Below, one piece after another: positions 9,008 through 17,916 of a DNA stretch of 36,251 bases. The position numbers were made by a program, and so were the translations under genes. Source of the stretch: Candidatus Gagatemarchaeum stordalenia. Its GTDB lineage: Archaea; Thermoproteota; Nitrososphaeria; Nitrososphaerales; Gagatemarchaeaceae. The DNA is taken from the NCBI GenBank assembly GCA_003164815.1, contig PLUF01000009.1:1-36251 (forward strand), given 5' to 3'. How positions within the stretch are numbered: position 1 is the stretch's first letter; each line of letters begins with the position of its first letter. Below the pieces are notes generated by a model. The model saw only the letters and a list, made by a program, of their open reading frames with translations, was not told the DNA's origin and searched no databases.

Positions 9008-10324
9008 ATGGACCTGACCATCGGCGTCGTCCCGCAAAGCTCCATCTACGACGAGGTGTTGTTCGAGATGCTCGACCACCATGGGGTGCCATACCGTCAA
9101 GTGGATCGAGAGGGCGAACCTCGAAAGTATCCGATTGTCCTGATATCCAGGTACTCGGAGGAGGCCTACGCCCTCGCTCTCCGGTCGTGCAACTCGGAGT
9201 CTGATGTACTCATAGCCGAGAAGATTGTCGCGTTCGATCTCGTGCTTTCATTGCTGGGAGGAGGGGTGATAGACAGACGAGACAACTTCGATCTGGCCGT
9301 AAACGCGGAGGAGGAGAAGCTCCTCTCAGCCGTGAGGGAACGCCTCTTCTCCCTGAAACTCCCGCTCGTCCGCAAGTGGTACTGGCCCGGTTCGGCAAAG
9401 GCCTGCTGCGTCCTCACCCACGACATCGACTGGTTCGACTACTCGCCGTTCCACAAGCAGGTGGTGAAGCAGTCGGCGAACCCCTTCAGGTTGCTGCGCC
9501 TGGCCTTCGACTCTCTGGTCAGGAAGAAGGACTACGGCTGGAACATCCCGGAGACGGCCGCCCTGGAGCAGGAATACGGTTTCAAGTCCACCTTCTTCTT
9601 CCAGATGTCCTACGGCGGCAAGGACCTGCTGGAGCAGAGCGCTGACATCCTCAAGAAGCAGTCCTTCGAACTGGCTCTGCACGGCGCAGAGACCTCCTAT
9701 AGGGACCCCGAATCGCTAAGGGATGAGCTCGCGCTCTTCCGGAAGCGGATCGGGCTCGACCCGAGGGGCCTGCGCTACCACATCCTCAAGTTCGAGCCCC
9801 CACACACGTGGGAGATAGAAGCCGCCGCCGGGCTGGAGTACGACGCTACCTTCTACTTCAACCGATTCTTCGGATTCAGAGCGGGCATCTGCTTCCCCTA
9901 CCACCCCTTCTCCCAGCAGTCGAGAATCCCCATCCTTGAGTTGCCGACCGGCTACATGGACTGGACCTCGCTCCACAAGGCCCAGGGTGCGCGAGAGCAG
10001 CTCGAGACACTGGAGAAGACGAGAAGGGCAGTCGAGGCGTATCATGGTGTCCTTGTCGCGAACTTCCACAACACGTACCTCAACCGCGAGACATTTCCAA
10101 GCGTCTACGGGACCTTCAAGGGGCTCCTCGAGACCGCCAAGAGGGAAGGGTACTGGGTCGCTACGGCTCGAGAGTGCGCCAACTGGTGGCAGCTCAGGGC
10201 GAGCGCCCAGATTGATCCCAGGCTGGAGTCCGGTGAGGTCGTCTGCTCGCCATCGCGCGCGGGTGTCGTCGTCGAGAGGGAAGACGGATCGAGTCAGATG
10301 ATCGCCCCGTCGCAAACTGCATAG
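9008..10324 (+). CDS. NodB-type polysaccharide deacetylase-like protein
   Basis: This 438-aa protein starts at ATG 9008, after a 56-nt gap. An N-terminal domain of about 125 residues (DLTIGVVPQSSIYDEVLF...) precedes the NodB barrel, as in polysaccharide-deacetylase proteins of the DUF7033 type found in glycan clusters. THDIDW (137-142) is the metal-binding T-x-D-x-D motif, FKSTFFFQM is the usual strand, and ELALHGAETSYRD (221-233) gives the metal-ligand His 225. LEYDATFYFNRFFGFRAGICFPYHPF matches the later conserved region. There is no signal peptide, so action is probably cytoplasmic, on lipid- or nucleotide-linked amino sugars. Family members remove N-acetyl groups; the substrate here is inferred from context. 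Confidence 0.85.
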   Translation: MDLTIGVVPQSSIYDEVLFEMLDHHGVPYRQVDREGEPRKYPIVLISRYSEEAYALALRSCNSESDVLIAEKIVAFDLVLSLLGGGVIDRRDNFDLAVNAEEEKLLSAVRERLFSLKLPLVRKWYWPGSAKACCVLTHDIDWFDYSPFHKQVVKQSANPFRLLRLAFDSLVRKKDYGWNIPETAALEQEYGFKSTFFFQMSYGGKDLLEQSADILKKQSFELALHGAETSYRDPESLRDELALFRKRIGLDPRGLRYHILKFEPPHTWEIEAAAGLEYDATFYFNRFFGFRAGICFPYHPFSQQSRIPILELPTGYMDWTSLHKAQGAREQLETLEKTRRAVEAYHGVLVANFHNTYLNRETFPSVYGTFKGLLETAKREGYWVATARECANWWQLRASAQIDPRLESGEVVCSPSRAGVVVEREDGSSQMIAPSQTA

Positions 10325-10364
10325 ATCGAGGACCAGGTGGATTCCGATACCCGCAGTTCGCTCC

Positions 10365-11450
10365 GTGGTCTACCTGACCTATCACTTCCCGCCGGAGGTC
10401 GGTGGCATCCAGACGAGGATATCGAAGTACATCGACAGGCTGTCGAGACGAGGGATCCGGATCCGGGTCCTCGTTGCCGGGCGCATCCCGGTGGTGCGGG
10501 GCGTGACTCTCGGTGCGGAGATCGTCCCTTGCCCGGGAGGGATGCGACGTCTACCTTACAGCGTCAAACTCGTGACGAAGAGCGTCATCGACTCGAGAGC
10601 TGATGTGGTACACGTGTTCACGGGATCCTCGACCGTGCTTGGGGTCTACGCGCTCGTCGTCGCCAAGCTGGCGGGGGCGAAACCCGTGATAAGCCTGTTC
10701 GGACGTGAGGACTTCGAGTTCACAGGCGTTGTACCCCGTGTGCTCTTTCGCTTCTCGACGGTCCTCGCTGATTCTATCGACGTGAATTCGACGGCGACAA
10801 GGTCTCTGCTCCCGAAGGAGCTCAGGCCAAAGGTGCATGTCCTGCTCGGGGCGGCAGAGGAACCCCCTAGAACAGGACCACGGGACATTCGTTCTCCACC
10901 AATGGTTCTCTTCGTGGGACGACTGGTCGCGAGGAAAGGGGTGGACGACCTCCTGAAGGCGTTCGCGATTGTGAAATCGCTCCTGCCCGAGGTCAGGCTC
11001 TCCATAGTGGGGGACGGCCCGGAGATGGGGGATCTGGTCAAGCTGAGGGAAGAGTTGGGTCTCCAGGACTCAGTGGAGTTCAAGGGAACGCTGACCGGTC
11101 CCAGGCTGGATCAGGAGTATGAACGCAGCACCATATTCGTCCTCCCGTCAAAGGACGTCGCCTCCGATCCGGCCAACGAGGGTCTCGGCCTCGCGCTAAT
11201 CGAGGCGTCCATGCACGCCAAACCCCTGATCGGGACCCTCCACGGAGGAATCCCTGAGATAGTGAGACAGGGCGAGAACGGACTGCTGGTCCCGCCGGGA
11301 GACCCTAAAGCACTGGCCAGGGCGATGGCGACCATATTGACAGACCCGGAGGCGGCCCGCTCGATGGGTGCCGCCGCGCTTCAGAGAGCGATGTCCCGCT
11401 TCAGTTGGGACAGAGCGACGGACGTCCTGCTGGAGTCCTACTCCAGATGA
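10365..11450 (+). CDS. GT4-family glycosyltransferase
   Basis: This 361-aa GT-B transferase has VYLTYHFPPEVGGIQTRISK as the N-terminal acceptor loop. The C-domain shows MVLFVGRLVARKGVDDLLKA, LSIVGDGPEMGDL and ANEGLGLALIEASMHAKPLIGT, which has a complete E-x7-E motif, followed by GGIPEIVRQGENGLLVPPGDP. The GTG at 10365 is the first standard start in frame. The frame is open further upstream without a stop for some codons, and no clear Shine-Dalgarno site lies close to the GTG, so a non-canonical upstream start cannot be excluded. It is the last enzyme gene of the glycan operon, with 79 nt before the ABC-transporter genes. Substrates are unknown. Confidence 0.9.
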   Translation: MVYLTYHFPPEVGGIQTRISKYIDRLSRRGIRIRVLVAGRIPVVRGVTLGAEIVPCPGGMRRLPYSVKLVTKSVIDSRADVVHVFTGSSTVLGVYALVVAKLAGAKPVISLFGREDFEFTGVVPRVLFRFSTVLADSIDVNSTATRSLLPKELRPKVHVLLGAAEEPPRTGPRDIRSPPMVLFVGRLVARKGVDDLLKAFAIVKSLLPEVRLSIVGDGPEMGDLVKLREELGLQDSVEFKGTLTGPRLDQEYERSTIFVLPSKDVASDPANEGLGLALIEASMHAKPLIGTLHGGIPEIVRQGENGLLVPPGDPKALARAMATILTDPEAARSMGAAALQRAMSRFSWDRATDVLLESYSR

Positions 11451-11498
11451 ATCCCCTGAACCTCCCCTGTCCAGCGGCGAAAAGGTTGAAAACCCAGC

Positions 11499-11505
11499 AT
11501 TTTAC
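11499..11505 (+). promoter_or_regulatory. Possible TATA-like box for the ABC exporter genes
   Basis: The AT-rich patch ATTTTAC lies about 28 nt before ATG 11530, the spacing expected for an archaeal TATA box of a leaderless transcript. An A-rich patch (GCGAAAAGG) lies just upstream. The box is a weak match, so this is an inference that mainly helps to choose ATG 11530 as the start. Confidence 0.35.
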
Positions 11506-11529
11506 GGCCACACCAGGTTCTGCTATTCG

Positions 11530-12591
11530 ATGACTGCTACTTTGGAAGTCCCAGCGCTACAGGTCATCGACATCACCAAGCACTACGACGTGCGGGTGAG
11601 GAAGATAACCACCGCGATGGAGTTTCGGACCTACCTCTCGGTGCTTCGAGGGAAGAAGGACCGCCAGATGACCGCGTTGGACAAGGTCAACTTCACGATA
11701 GCTCCTGGTAAGGTGTTCGGTCTCCTTGGACCGAACGGCGCGGGAAAGACTACCCTGATCAAAATACTCTCGACCCTCATCCTGCCCGATTCAGGCCAGG
11801 CCCTGGTGTTCGGGACGGATGTGGTGAAACAGCCCAGGGCTGTTCTGAAGAAGCTTCAAGCCGTCCTCGCCGAGGGGTGGGGATTTGAAAGACGGCTGAG
11901 CGGAAGGCAGAACCTGCAGTTCTACGCGACGCTGTACGGGATTCCCAGCGAGACGGCAGATCGACGGATCGACGAGCTTCTAGAGTTCTGCCAGCTCACC
12001 GATGCCGCGGATCAGATGTTCCAGAAGTACTCAACTGGAATGACACGAAAACTGCTCGTCGGCAGAGCGCTGCTCACTGACGCGTCTGTCCTCCTGTTCG
12101 ACGAACCGACCTCCGGCCTCGACCCCGCCTCGGCGGCTGACTTCAGAGGATTCCTGAAGAACGTACTCGTGCGCGAGCGGGGAAAGACGCTCATCTGGGC
12201 GACGCACAACCTTACCGAGGCGCAGCAGGTGTGTGACACAATAGGCGTCCTGAACAAGGGGCACATCATAGCGAAAGGAACCCCCTCTGAAATAAGGAAC
12301 GCCATCGCCGAGAAGGTGAACATGACGATCACGCTCTCTGGAAACGGACTGCCGAGCCAAGAAGAAGGATTTGGGAGGATCTCACATATCAACGGAGTGA
12401 CGCGGTTTGGTATGAAGAAGGACCCCGAGACGACCAACATCAGGCTCGAGCTCGAGGCCACTCGGGACGTGGATTACAACAAGATCTTCGAGACCCTCTC
12501 CACTCTCGGGCTTAGGATAGTGGGGGTCGAGGCGTCCCAACCCAGTCTGGAGGAGGCTTTCATAAGACTCACGCGGGGGGACAAGTCCTAA
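11530..12591 (+). CDS. ABC transporter ATP-binding protein (polysaccharide/drug exporter type)
   Basis: I chose ATG 11530 (353 aa). The open frame extends back to 11368, but that part overlaps the GT4 gene and does not look like protein. The ATPase shows Walker A GPNGAGKTT (67-75), the signature as YSTGM (167-171) instead of LSGGQ, Walker B VLLFDEPTSGLD (187-198) and H-loop ATHN with His 226. The Q-loop region reads AVLAEGWGFERRLSGRQNL, with Glu where Gln is usual, as in a known branch of ABC-2-partnered ATPases. A long N-terminal lead (30-48) and a C-terminal domain of about 110 residues follow the DrrA/NodI-like layout. It pairs with the permease that starts on its stop codon. The likely cargo, from context, is the glycan built by the upstream genes. 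Confidence 0.92.
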   Translation: MTATLEVPALQVIDITKHYDVRVRKITTAMEFRTYLSVLRGKKDRQMTALDKVNFTIAPGKVFGLLGPNGAGKTTLIKILSTLILPDSGQALVFGTDVVKQPRAVLKKLQAVLAEGWGFERRLSGRQNLQFYATLYGIPSETADRRIDELLEFCQLTDAADQMFQKYSTGMTRKLLVGRALLTDASVLLFDEPTSGLDPASAADFRGFLKNVLVRERGKTLIWATHNLTEAQQVCDTIGVLNKGHIIAKGTPSEIRNAIAEKVNMTITLSGNGLPSQEEGFGRISHINGVTRFGMKKDPETTNIRLELEATRDVDYNKIFETLSTLGLRIVGVEASQPSLEEAFIRLTRGDKS

Positions 12592-13400
12592 TGCAGTCGC
12601 CCGTCGAACTCTCAAAGGTCTGGGCGCTGACGAAGAGGGACATATACAACTGGTCCACGTACAAGAGTCAGATCCTTACGACGGTGGCGTCTTCCATCGT
12701 CGGTATCGCCGCGTGGGGCGTAAACGCGGACTATAGGAACATCTTGGTCCCCGAGTACCACACCGACTATGTGTCGTTTCTGATCGTCGGGATCCTGGTG
12801 ACCAACCTGATTCTCCCTCTTGGGACCGGGGTCCAAAAGCAGCTGAACCCTTGGACCTTGGAGACAATACTCATGACTGGAATCAAGACGCCAACATTCA
12901 TCCTCGGGAGCACGCTCTGGACCTACATCCTTTCAGTGATACTCTTCATACCTCAGCTTTACCTTGGCATCTACGTCTTCAAGGCCGTCCTCGTCGTCAA
13001 CTTCATCTCACTGGCCTTAGCGATAGTGATTTCTGGCCTGATCGTCTTCTGTCTGGCGATGATCTCAACCGGGATAAGGATAGTGACGAAGGTTACGGAC
13101 CCGATCACATGGGGATTGGCGATGGCCGCGTCCCTGCTCTCAGGAATGACGTACCCTGTGTCACAGCTGAACAACTACATTCCGGGCCTCTCGACGGTTT
13201 CGTGGATTCTTCCTCAGACCTGGATTTACCACATCGTGAGGCTCTCGAGCCTCGAAGCAGGCTCGCTCCTCGACCCGGGAATCGCGGAAGCGTTTCTCGC
13301 CACTCTGGCCTACGCACTCGTCCTTATCCCCATCTCGCTGTACATCTATCGCTGGGGTCTTAACAGAGCGAAGAAGGATGGGACACTAGGATGGTATTGA
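12591..13400 (+). CDS. ABC-2 type transporter permease
   Basis: This 269-aa protein has its ATG in the overlap TAATG with the ATPase stop, so translation is coupled. A cytoplasmic lead (VELSKVWALTKRDIYNW) is followed by about six membrane segments: ILTTVASSIVGIAAWG, YVSFLIVGILVTNLILPL, LWTYILSVILFIPQLYLGI, LALAIVISGLIVFCLAMIS, ITWGLAMAASLLSGMTYPV and the last, ATLAYALVLIPISLYIY. GTGVQKQLNPWTLETILMTG fits the cytoplasmic coupling loop of ABC-2 permeases, and SGMTYPVSQL...LPQTWIYHIVR resembles the conserved late part. Together with the ATPase it forms an exporter, probably as a dimer of each. The gene closes the first + strand cluster. Confidence 0.9.
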   Translation: MQSPVELSKVWALTKRDIYNWSTYKSQILTTVASSIVGIAAWGVNADYRNILVPEYHTDYVSFLIVGILVTNLILPLGTGVQKQLNPWTLETILMTGIKTPTFILGSTLWTYILSVILFIPQLYLGIYVFKAVLVVNFISLALAIVISGLIVFCLAMISTGIRIVTKVTDPITWGLAMAASLLSGMTYPVSQLNNYIPGLSTVSWILPQTWIYHIVRLSSLEAGSLLDPGIAEAFLATLAYALVLIPISLYIYRWGLNRAKKDGTLGWY

Positions 13401-13464
13401 CTCGATGGACCATATCTCCCGGATTGTGACACGGGTGAGCCGGCCCCTTGATTAATCCCCTGAG

Positions 13465-16400
13465 ATGAGAAGGATGCGATTGCGAAGCGGGAATAGGTCA
13501 CTCTCAGATTTCTCCTATGTGGCACTCCCATTGATACTACTCCTTCTAGTTGGCAGTCCTTTCGTCTCCATCGCGCAGGCCCAGGCGAGCGCCGCAGATT
13601 CCTCTCAATACGCCGACCACGGCTTCGCAGCTCTCGCGGCGGACGACAGGGTGACCCTGAGTTCCCTGGAGGCTCTGACTGGCGGCAGCGTGAGCGTCAG
13701 CGCGTTTGAGCAGGTGATACAGACGGTGTTTCTCTCCCTGAACGTGAGAGAGGTCCTGCTCGACATCGGGTGGCAGAACTTCACGGCGGGCAGCCCGCCA
13801 TACCAAACTTGGGTCAACAACTGGTTCACGGCCAGCGATGTGATGGGCCTAACCAACGTGCTGTATGTGGGGCAACTTACCTCAGCGGGGTTTGGATCTC
13901 CGTGGGTCGACAGCCTCATCAGCATAGATCCCACCGTGGCCACATACTACTCCAACGGAACGCGCGCACAATTCGTGTCTTTGGACAATCCAGAGGTAGC
14001 CCGTTACCTCGAGAGCGACCTGACCATTCTCTACTCCTACTACGGGATGTATCCCAGCTGGGTCGGCCTTGGGACGGGCTCCTCCCAGAGCAACCCGTAC
14101 TACGCTCAAGGCGGATCCGTGCCCATCGTCGGTTACTCGAACGTCTCGATCAGCAGCTTCGTCAACTCGCCGTACTACAACGCCGACGTAAACGGGACTG
14201 GGTACCTCCCAGACGGGAAGCTCGACGCCCTCTGGAGCGAATATCGAAACGTCCAGCCCGGGATTGTGTTATCCTCTGGAATGTGGATGACATCAACGGC
14301 CTACCAAGTATACGGAGGCAGCAGTGCGCCCAGCTACGTGGAGATGCGGTTCGAGATTCCCACAGCGTCATCAGTGCTTCAGATGTCTTGGTATGGTGAC
14401 GAGGTGGGAAGCCCAGGCAAGTTAAGCGCGACAATATTCGGAGACAAGAACGGTCTCCTGGACTCCGGCGATAAACTTGCGAACGTGAACATGAGCGCCT
14501 CATTGTTTACGAATTCCATAGGGTGGCAGACCGGGATGCGCACAAGTGGGAACTTTTCAGCGGGCTGGTACTGGGTCGTCTTCTCGAGTCCTTCGAGCGA
14601 CAGAAGCGACTACTACACCTTCTACTTGAAGGACTATTCAATTAATAATGCAACTGCCTTGGCGGCACAAGCCGCAATCGGTCCTGGATTCCAGAAGGCC
14701 TCCACAATACTGTGGCTAATGAACCAGGCAGGCCAGAACCTTGCAATCTACCCCTATGAGGAAGCGGGAATCGGCGCTCCTGCACAAGTGATTACAGCAA
14801 CACACACATTCACTTTCAATACCGTATTCCTGTTTCTCTCCGATCGCGCGTATAACACCGCGAACGCTACCGTGACAATCTCAGACCAGAACGATGGCGA
14901 CAAGACGGTCGCGACCGGGCTGCTGAGTCAGACGGTTACCCAGGGCCTAGAGAACTGGATTCCGATACCTCTCAACAGCAACGTGACAACGGTGCCCGGC
15001 CACAAGTACCTGCTCACAGTGTCTGATCCGTCCGTCACTTGGACGACTGTGATGAGATACGAGATTGTGAATCCACCTCAAGCTGGATTCCAGAACCAAA
15101 CTCAGACCTTACTTTTTCAATTGGCTAACGTCGACTGGACTCAAGGGCTTCGGAACTGGGGAGGGATGACAAGCACTGGCAATGATGCCGTCACAACAGG
15201 CGGAATGAATGCCGTCAGGTTCTCGCCCAGCACGAATGAAACCCTGAAATCGGTGCAGATTCTCATGTATAGCACCTCGGCAGCTTCTAGGAACTACAGC
15301 TCTGGGACATTCTCCGTCCAGATTTGGGGAAGCAAACCTGATGGGTCAGCGCCGGAAGGTCCAGTCCAACAGCAGGTGAGCGTCCCGGCGGCCAGCGTAC
15401 CGCAAAACGGGCTCCTGAACGTTACGGGGTTCGATGCCTCAGTGACTGGAGGGAAGGATTACTGGATTGTCTTCTCGGCAAGCTCCACCGAGCGCTTCAC
15501 CTTTGGCCGCCTGACCAGCCCCTTCGAGTTTCTGGTGCTTGTCTCAGGAAACGGTGGAGCGTCCTGGAGTATTCCGTCGGAGGGACCTACGGAATTCGCA
15601 TTCACCATAGCCCTCTCGAAGGAGACCATCGGAACATTTGTCGCCGGCTCTACAGGGGCCTCTCTAACACCTGATAGCCTATTCGCACAGCCATTTGTCG
15701 CCTCATCTAACACTACTGTAGAGGGAGTCTACATTGGTCCTCTTACGCCAGGGCCGCACCTGCTTGTCTCGATAAATCCGACAGGTGCCGGTGGCAAACC
15801 AGCGGTGTCTCCTCTCGGTTCCGGAGTGTACGATGCAGGCAACATCACTCTTGACTACGGCCCTGAGTTTGTTCAATTCTCGTCAGTGGCCCATCTACAA
15901 AAAGGTCAGGAGTACTGGATCGTGATACGCCCTATTGGAGGGGACTATCAGGTAGGTTCCCTAATCTATCTGGAGGGCGCGCCAAGCGTGCCTTCCAATT
16001 CGAGCGACGTGGTTTCAGATGACAACGGCCTCACGTGGAAGGTGCTTGGAAACACTACGACGCTGATATCGGAGTATCTCCTAGAGACACCTCCGACACA
16101 GCCCCCACAATACAACACTCAGGTCCTGTTCAGCGACCTTTCCACAAACCACGATTTCTCAGTCTCTAGTGGCCCCTTGCAGGGATGGAATGCCTACATA
16201 CAATCGTCCGAGTTATCGACGTTCAATGGAGTCGCGCAATGGCTGTCCAATCTCACTGGTAGAGGATTCGAGTTCTACACCACCGCGCAGACAAACGTCG
16301 TGAGCCAACTCAACTTGCAACATCTCATAATCCTGCCGTCTGCGAATTCCACTCTGACATGCCAAGATTTCTTGAGTCAGGAGGAATCCTCCGTGGCTTC

Positions 16401-17799
16401 GGGGGGCGCTCAATTCACCTATGCACCTCTGTCCCTGCTGCAGAGGTGCAGTTCCAACGGCGTATCTGACCTGGCCAAACAGCTTAGCTACGTACCCTAC
16501 GCAGGGAACGTCTTTGGACTAAGCACATCAGGCGACATACTAGTTATCGGAGACAACCAAGCTGCCAACCTTGCGAACTATCTGTCGAATGCATTCGACA
16601 CGACTTATCTCAACTCCACCGACAATCCTAATCTTCAGATAGGGTCCAACTTATCTTCGTTCGGGGCCATTCTCTGGGTCTCTTCGAGCAACGAACAAGT
16701 CTCCGCTGCAGTTGCCGCGCAGCTAGGGCGATACGTGCTGGAGGGGGGTGAACTCCTAACAACAGACCCTCCGATTGCCAACCTGAGTACGCTCGCCATC
16801 CCCAACAGGGCTAATGCATCCGGAACATCCATCCTGAATTCTTCTTCATTCCTACAGACAGCTCTCGCCCATACCACATACGCGGAAGAGTCCTTCCAAG
16901 AGGAGACCACCAACACGAGCGTGAATGTGCGATCTTCCGACTTGTCCATTTCAGCTCGCGTGATTGGTCTCGGAAAGGTGATTTCCATCGGCTTTGCGAC
17001 CTCATCCTTCATCCAAATCAGTGCTCAGACCGCGGTCATATCGAACATCCTCGCCAGCGCAGTTGGGGCTCAGACACCATTTTGGTACGAACTTCCCGAT
17101 CTTCAAGCTGGTTCGGGTGACACGTACACGATTGAAGGGACTTACGGCCATCCACTCGTTGTGTGGGTTTACAACCCTGCCACGTCGCCGTCCAACTTCA
17201 CACTCGACTTAAACGGAACTTACTATGGCGTTCCCTTCTCCTGGAAGGCAATTGAGATACCAGGTCTCGGAACGACTGTGGGAGTGGGTTCGAATGTAAC
17301 TATCAGGACTATGGTCCCGGCCGGGACCCTCATTGGGGTCGTCGTCACACCGAGGAATGAACCGCTGATAGGTTACTCCTCGGCCGTGGTGCAAACCCAG
17401 TTTGCCTACCCGGATCAGTCCCTCTACTCCATTACCGGGACCCTTAATCAGTCGGTTCTTGTCTCAATCTCAACAAACAACTCCGTGAGCCGAATCCTCC
17501 TCAACGACAGGACGAGCCTTCCACAGACTCAGTCTCAGGCTCAACTCTACAACGCTACTTCGGGGTGGTACTTTGACAGTGGTACAGATACCTTGTTCAT
17601 CAAGTACCAGTCAACAGGCCTTGATACTCTGCGCTTCCTCTACTACGCTGCGCCGGCATCGACTCCCAGCGTACTTCCACAGCAGACCTTAATCACATTA
17701 TTTGAAGCTCTTATCGCCATAGAGGTAGCAACCTTCGCGTTTCTGGCTCTTAGAAGAAGAAGGCACGGACCGAGAAAACAAGAGACAACCAACATCTAG
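13465..17799 (+). CDS. 1,444-aa anchored surface protein with glycosidase-like N-terminal half
   Basis: The first 40 residues are a signal peptide (LPLILLLLVGSPFVSIAQAQA). Residues 85-275 look like a TIM-barrel of the GH-A/GH42 type (LLDIGWQNF, VLYVGQL, SLDNPEVARYLESDL, YPSWVGLGTG, then GYLPDGKLDALWSEYR). Where such enzymes carry the Asn-Glu acid/base pair, this protein has VGLGTGSS (200-207), so it may be a binding protein rather than an enzyme. Several beta-sandwich modules follow (about 285-850), then a Rossmann-like amidotransferase-type domain near 1020-1110 (FGAILWVSSSNEQ...LEGGELLTTDPP), more beta structure, and a C-terminal anchor (about 1407-1427) with RRRRHGPRK. N-x-S/T sequons are abundant. 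It is a paralogue of the 1,338-aa protein at 26,337. ATG 13465 may be superseded by ATG 13474 or TTG 13480, since ATTAAT at 13451-13456 could be a TATA box. Confidence 0.85.
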   Translation: MRRMRLRSGNRSLSDFSYVALPLILLLLVGSPFVSIAQAQASAADSSQYADHGFAALAADDRVTLSSLEALTGGSVSVSAFEQVIQTVFLSLNVREVLLDIGWQNFTAGSPPYQTWVNNWFTASDVMGLTNVLYVGQLTSAGFGSPWVDSLISIDPTVATYYSNGTRAQFVSLDNPEVARYLESDLTILYSYYGMYPSWVGLGTGSSQSNPYYAQGGSVPIVGYSNVSISSFVNSPYYNADVNGTGYLPDGKLDALWSEYRNVQPGIVLSSGMWMTSTAYQVYGGSSAPSYVEMRFEIPTASSVLQMSWYGDEVGSPGKLSATIFGDKNGLLDSGDKLANVNMSASLFTNSIGWQTGMRTSGNFSAGWYWVVFSSPSSDRSDYYTFYLKDYSINNATALAAQAAIGPGFQKASTILWLMNQAGQNLAIYPYEEAGIGAPAQVITATHTFTFNTVFLFLSDRAYNTANATVTISDQNDGDKTVATGLLSQTVTQGLENWIPIPLNSNVTTVPGHKYLLTVSDPSVTWTTVMRYEIVNPPQAGFQNQTQTLLFQLANVDWTQGLRNWGGMTSTGNDAVTTGGMNAVRFSPSTNETLKSVQILMYSTSAASRNYSSGTFSVQIWGSKPDGSAPEGPVQQQVSVPAASVPQNGLLNVTGFDASVTGGKDYWIVFSASSTERFTFGRLTSPFEFLVLVSGNGGASWSIPSEGPTEFAFTIALSKETIGTFVAGSTGASLTPDSLFAQPFVASSNTTVEGVYIGPLTPGPHLLVSINPTGAGGKPAVSPLGSGVYDAGNITLDYGPEFVQFSSVAHLQKGQEYWIVIRPIGGDYQVGSLIYLEGAPSVPSNSSDVVSDDNGLTWKVLGNTTTLISEYLLETPPTQPPQYNTQVLFSDLSTNHDFSVSSGPLQGWNAYIQSSELSTFNGVAQWLSNLTGRGFEFYTTAQTNVVSQLNLQHLIILPSANSTLTCQDFLSQEESSVASGGAQFTYAPLSLLQRCSSNGVSDLAKQLSYVPYAGNVFGLSTSGDILVIGDNQAANLANYLSNAFDTTYLNSTDNPNLQIGSNLSSFGAILWVSSSNEQVSAAVAAQLGRYVLEGGELLTTDPPIANLSTLAIPNRANASGTSILNSSSFLQTALAHTTYAEESFQEETTNTSVNVRSSDLSISARVIGLGKVISIGFATSSFIQISAQTAVISNILASAVGAQTPFWYELPDLQAGSGDTYTIEGTYGHPLVVWVYNPATSPSNFTLDLNGTYYGVPFSWKAIEIPGLGTTVGVGSNVTIRTMVPAGTLIGVVVTPRNEPLIGYSSAVVQTQFAYPDQSLYSITGTLNQSVLVSISTNNSVSRILLNDRTSLPQTQSQAQLYNATSGWYFDSGTDTLFIKYQSTGLDTLRFLYYAAPASTPSVLPQQTLITLFEALIAIEVATFAFLALRRRRHGPRKQETTNI

Positions 17800-17830
17800 G
17801 CTACGTAGTATTCTGGCGCTTCGGTTAGGG

Positions 17831-17892
17831 CCGATGCCACTTGCCATGGGTGGTTCCCATTTCCTACCAAAAAGACGACTCGATGGCATCGG
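17831..17892. repeat. Nested inverted repeat between convergent genes
   Basis: CCGATGCCA (17831-17839) and TGGCATCGG (17884-17892) are perfect 9-bp complements. The loop between them holds a second inverted repeat, ATGGG...CCCAT, around 17847-17861. The structure lies in the 117-nt gap between two converging genes, a place where a two-way transcript end or 3'-UTR structure is expected. There is no long U-tract, so it is not a classical bacterial terminator. Confidence 0.5.
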
Positions 17893-17916
17893 GTCATGTC
17901 CGACCTGACTGCCAGG

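Noticed and set aside
11368..11529. N-terminal extension of the ABC ATPase frame
   Set aside because: It overlaps the end of the GT4 gene and has no ABC similarity. ATG 11530 has a TATA-like box at the right distance.
13770..14399. Plus-strand frame of 209 codons within the 1,444-aa gene
   Set aside because: It lacks a signal or fold pattern, is Arg-rich and wholly contained in a convincing gene. The frames at 30540-31409 and 12851-13363 fail for the same reason.
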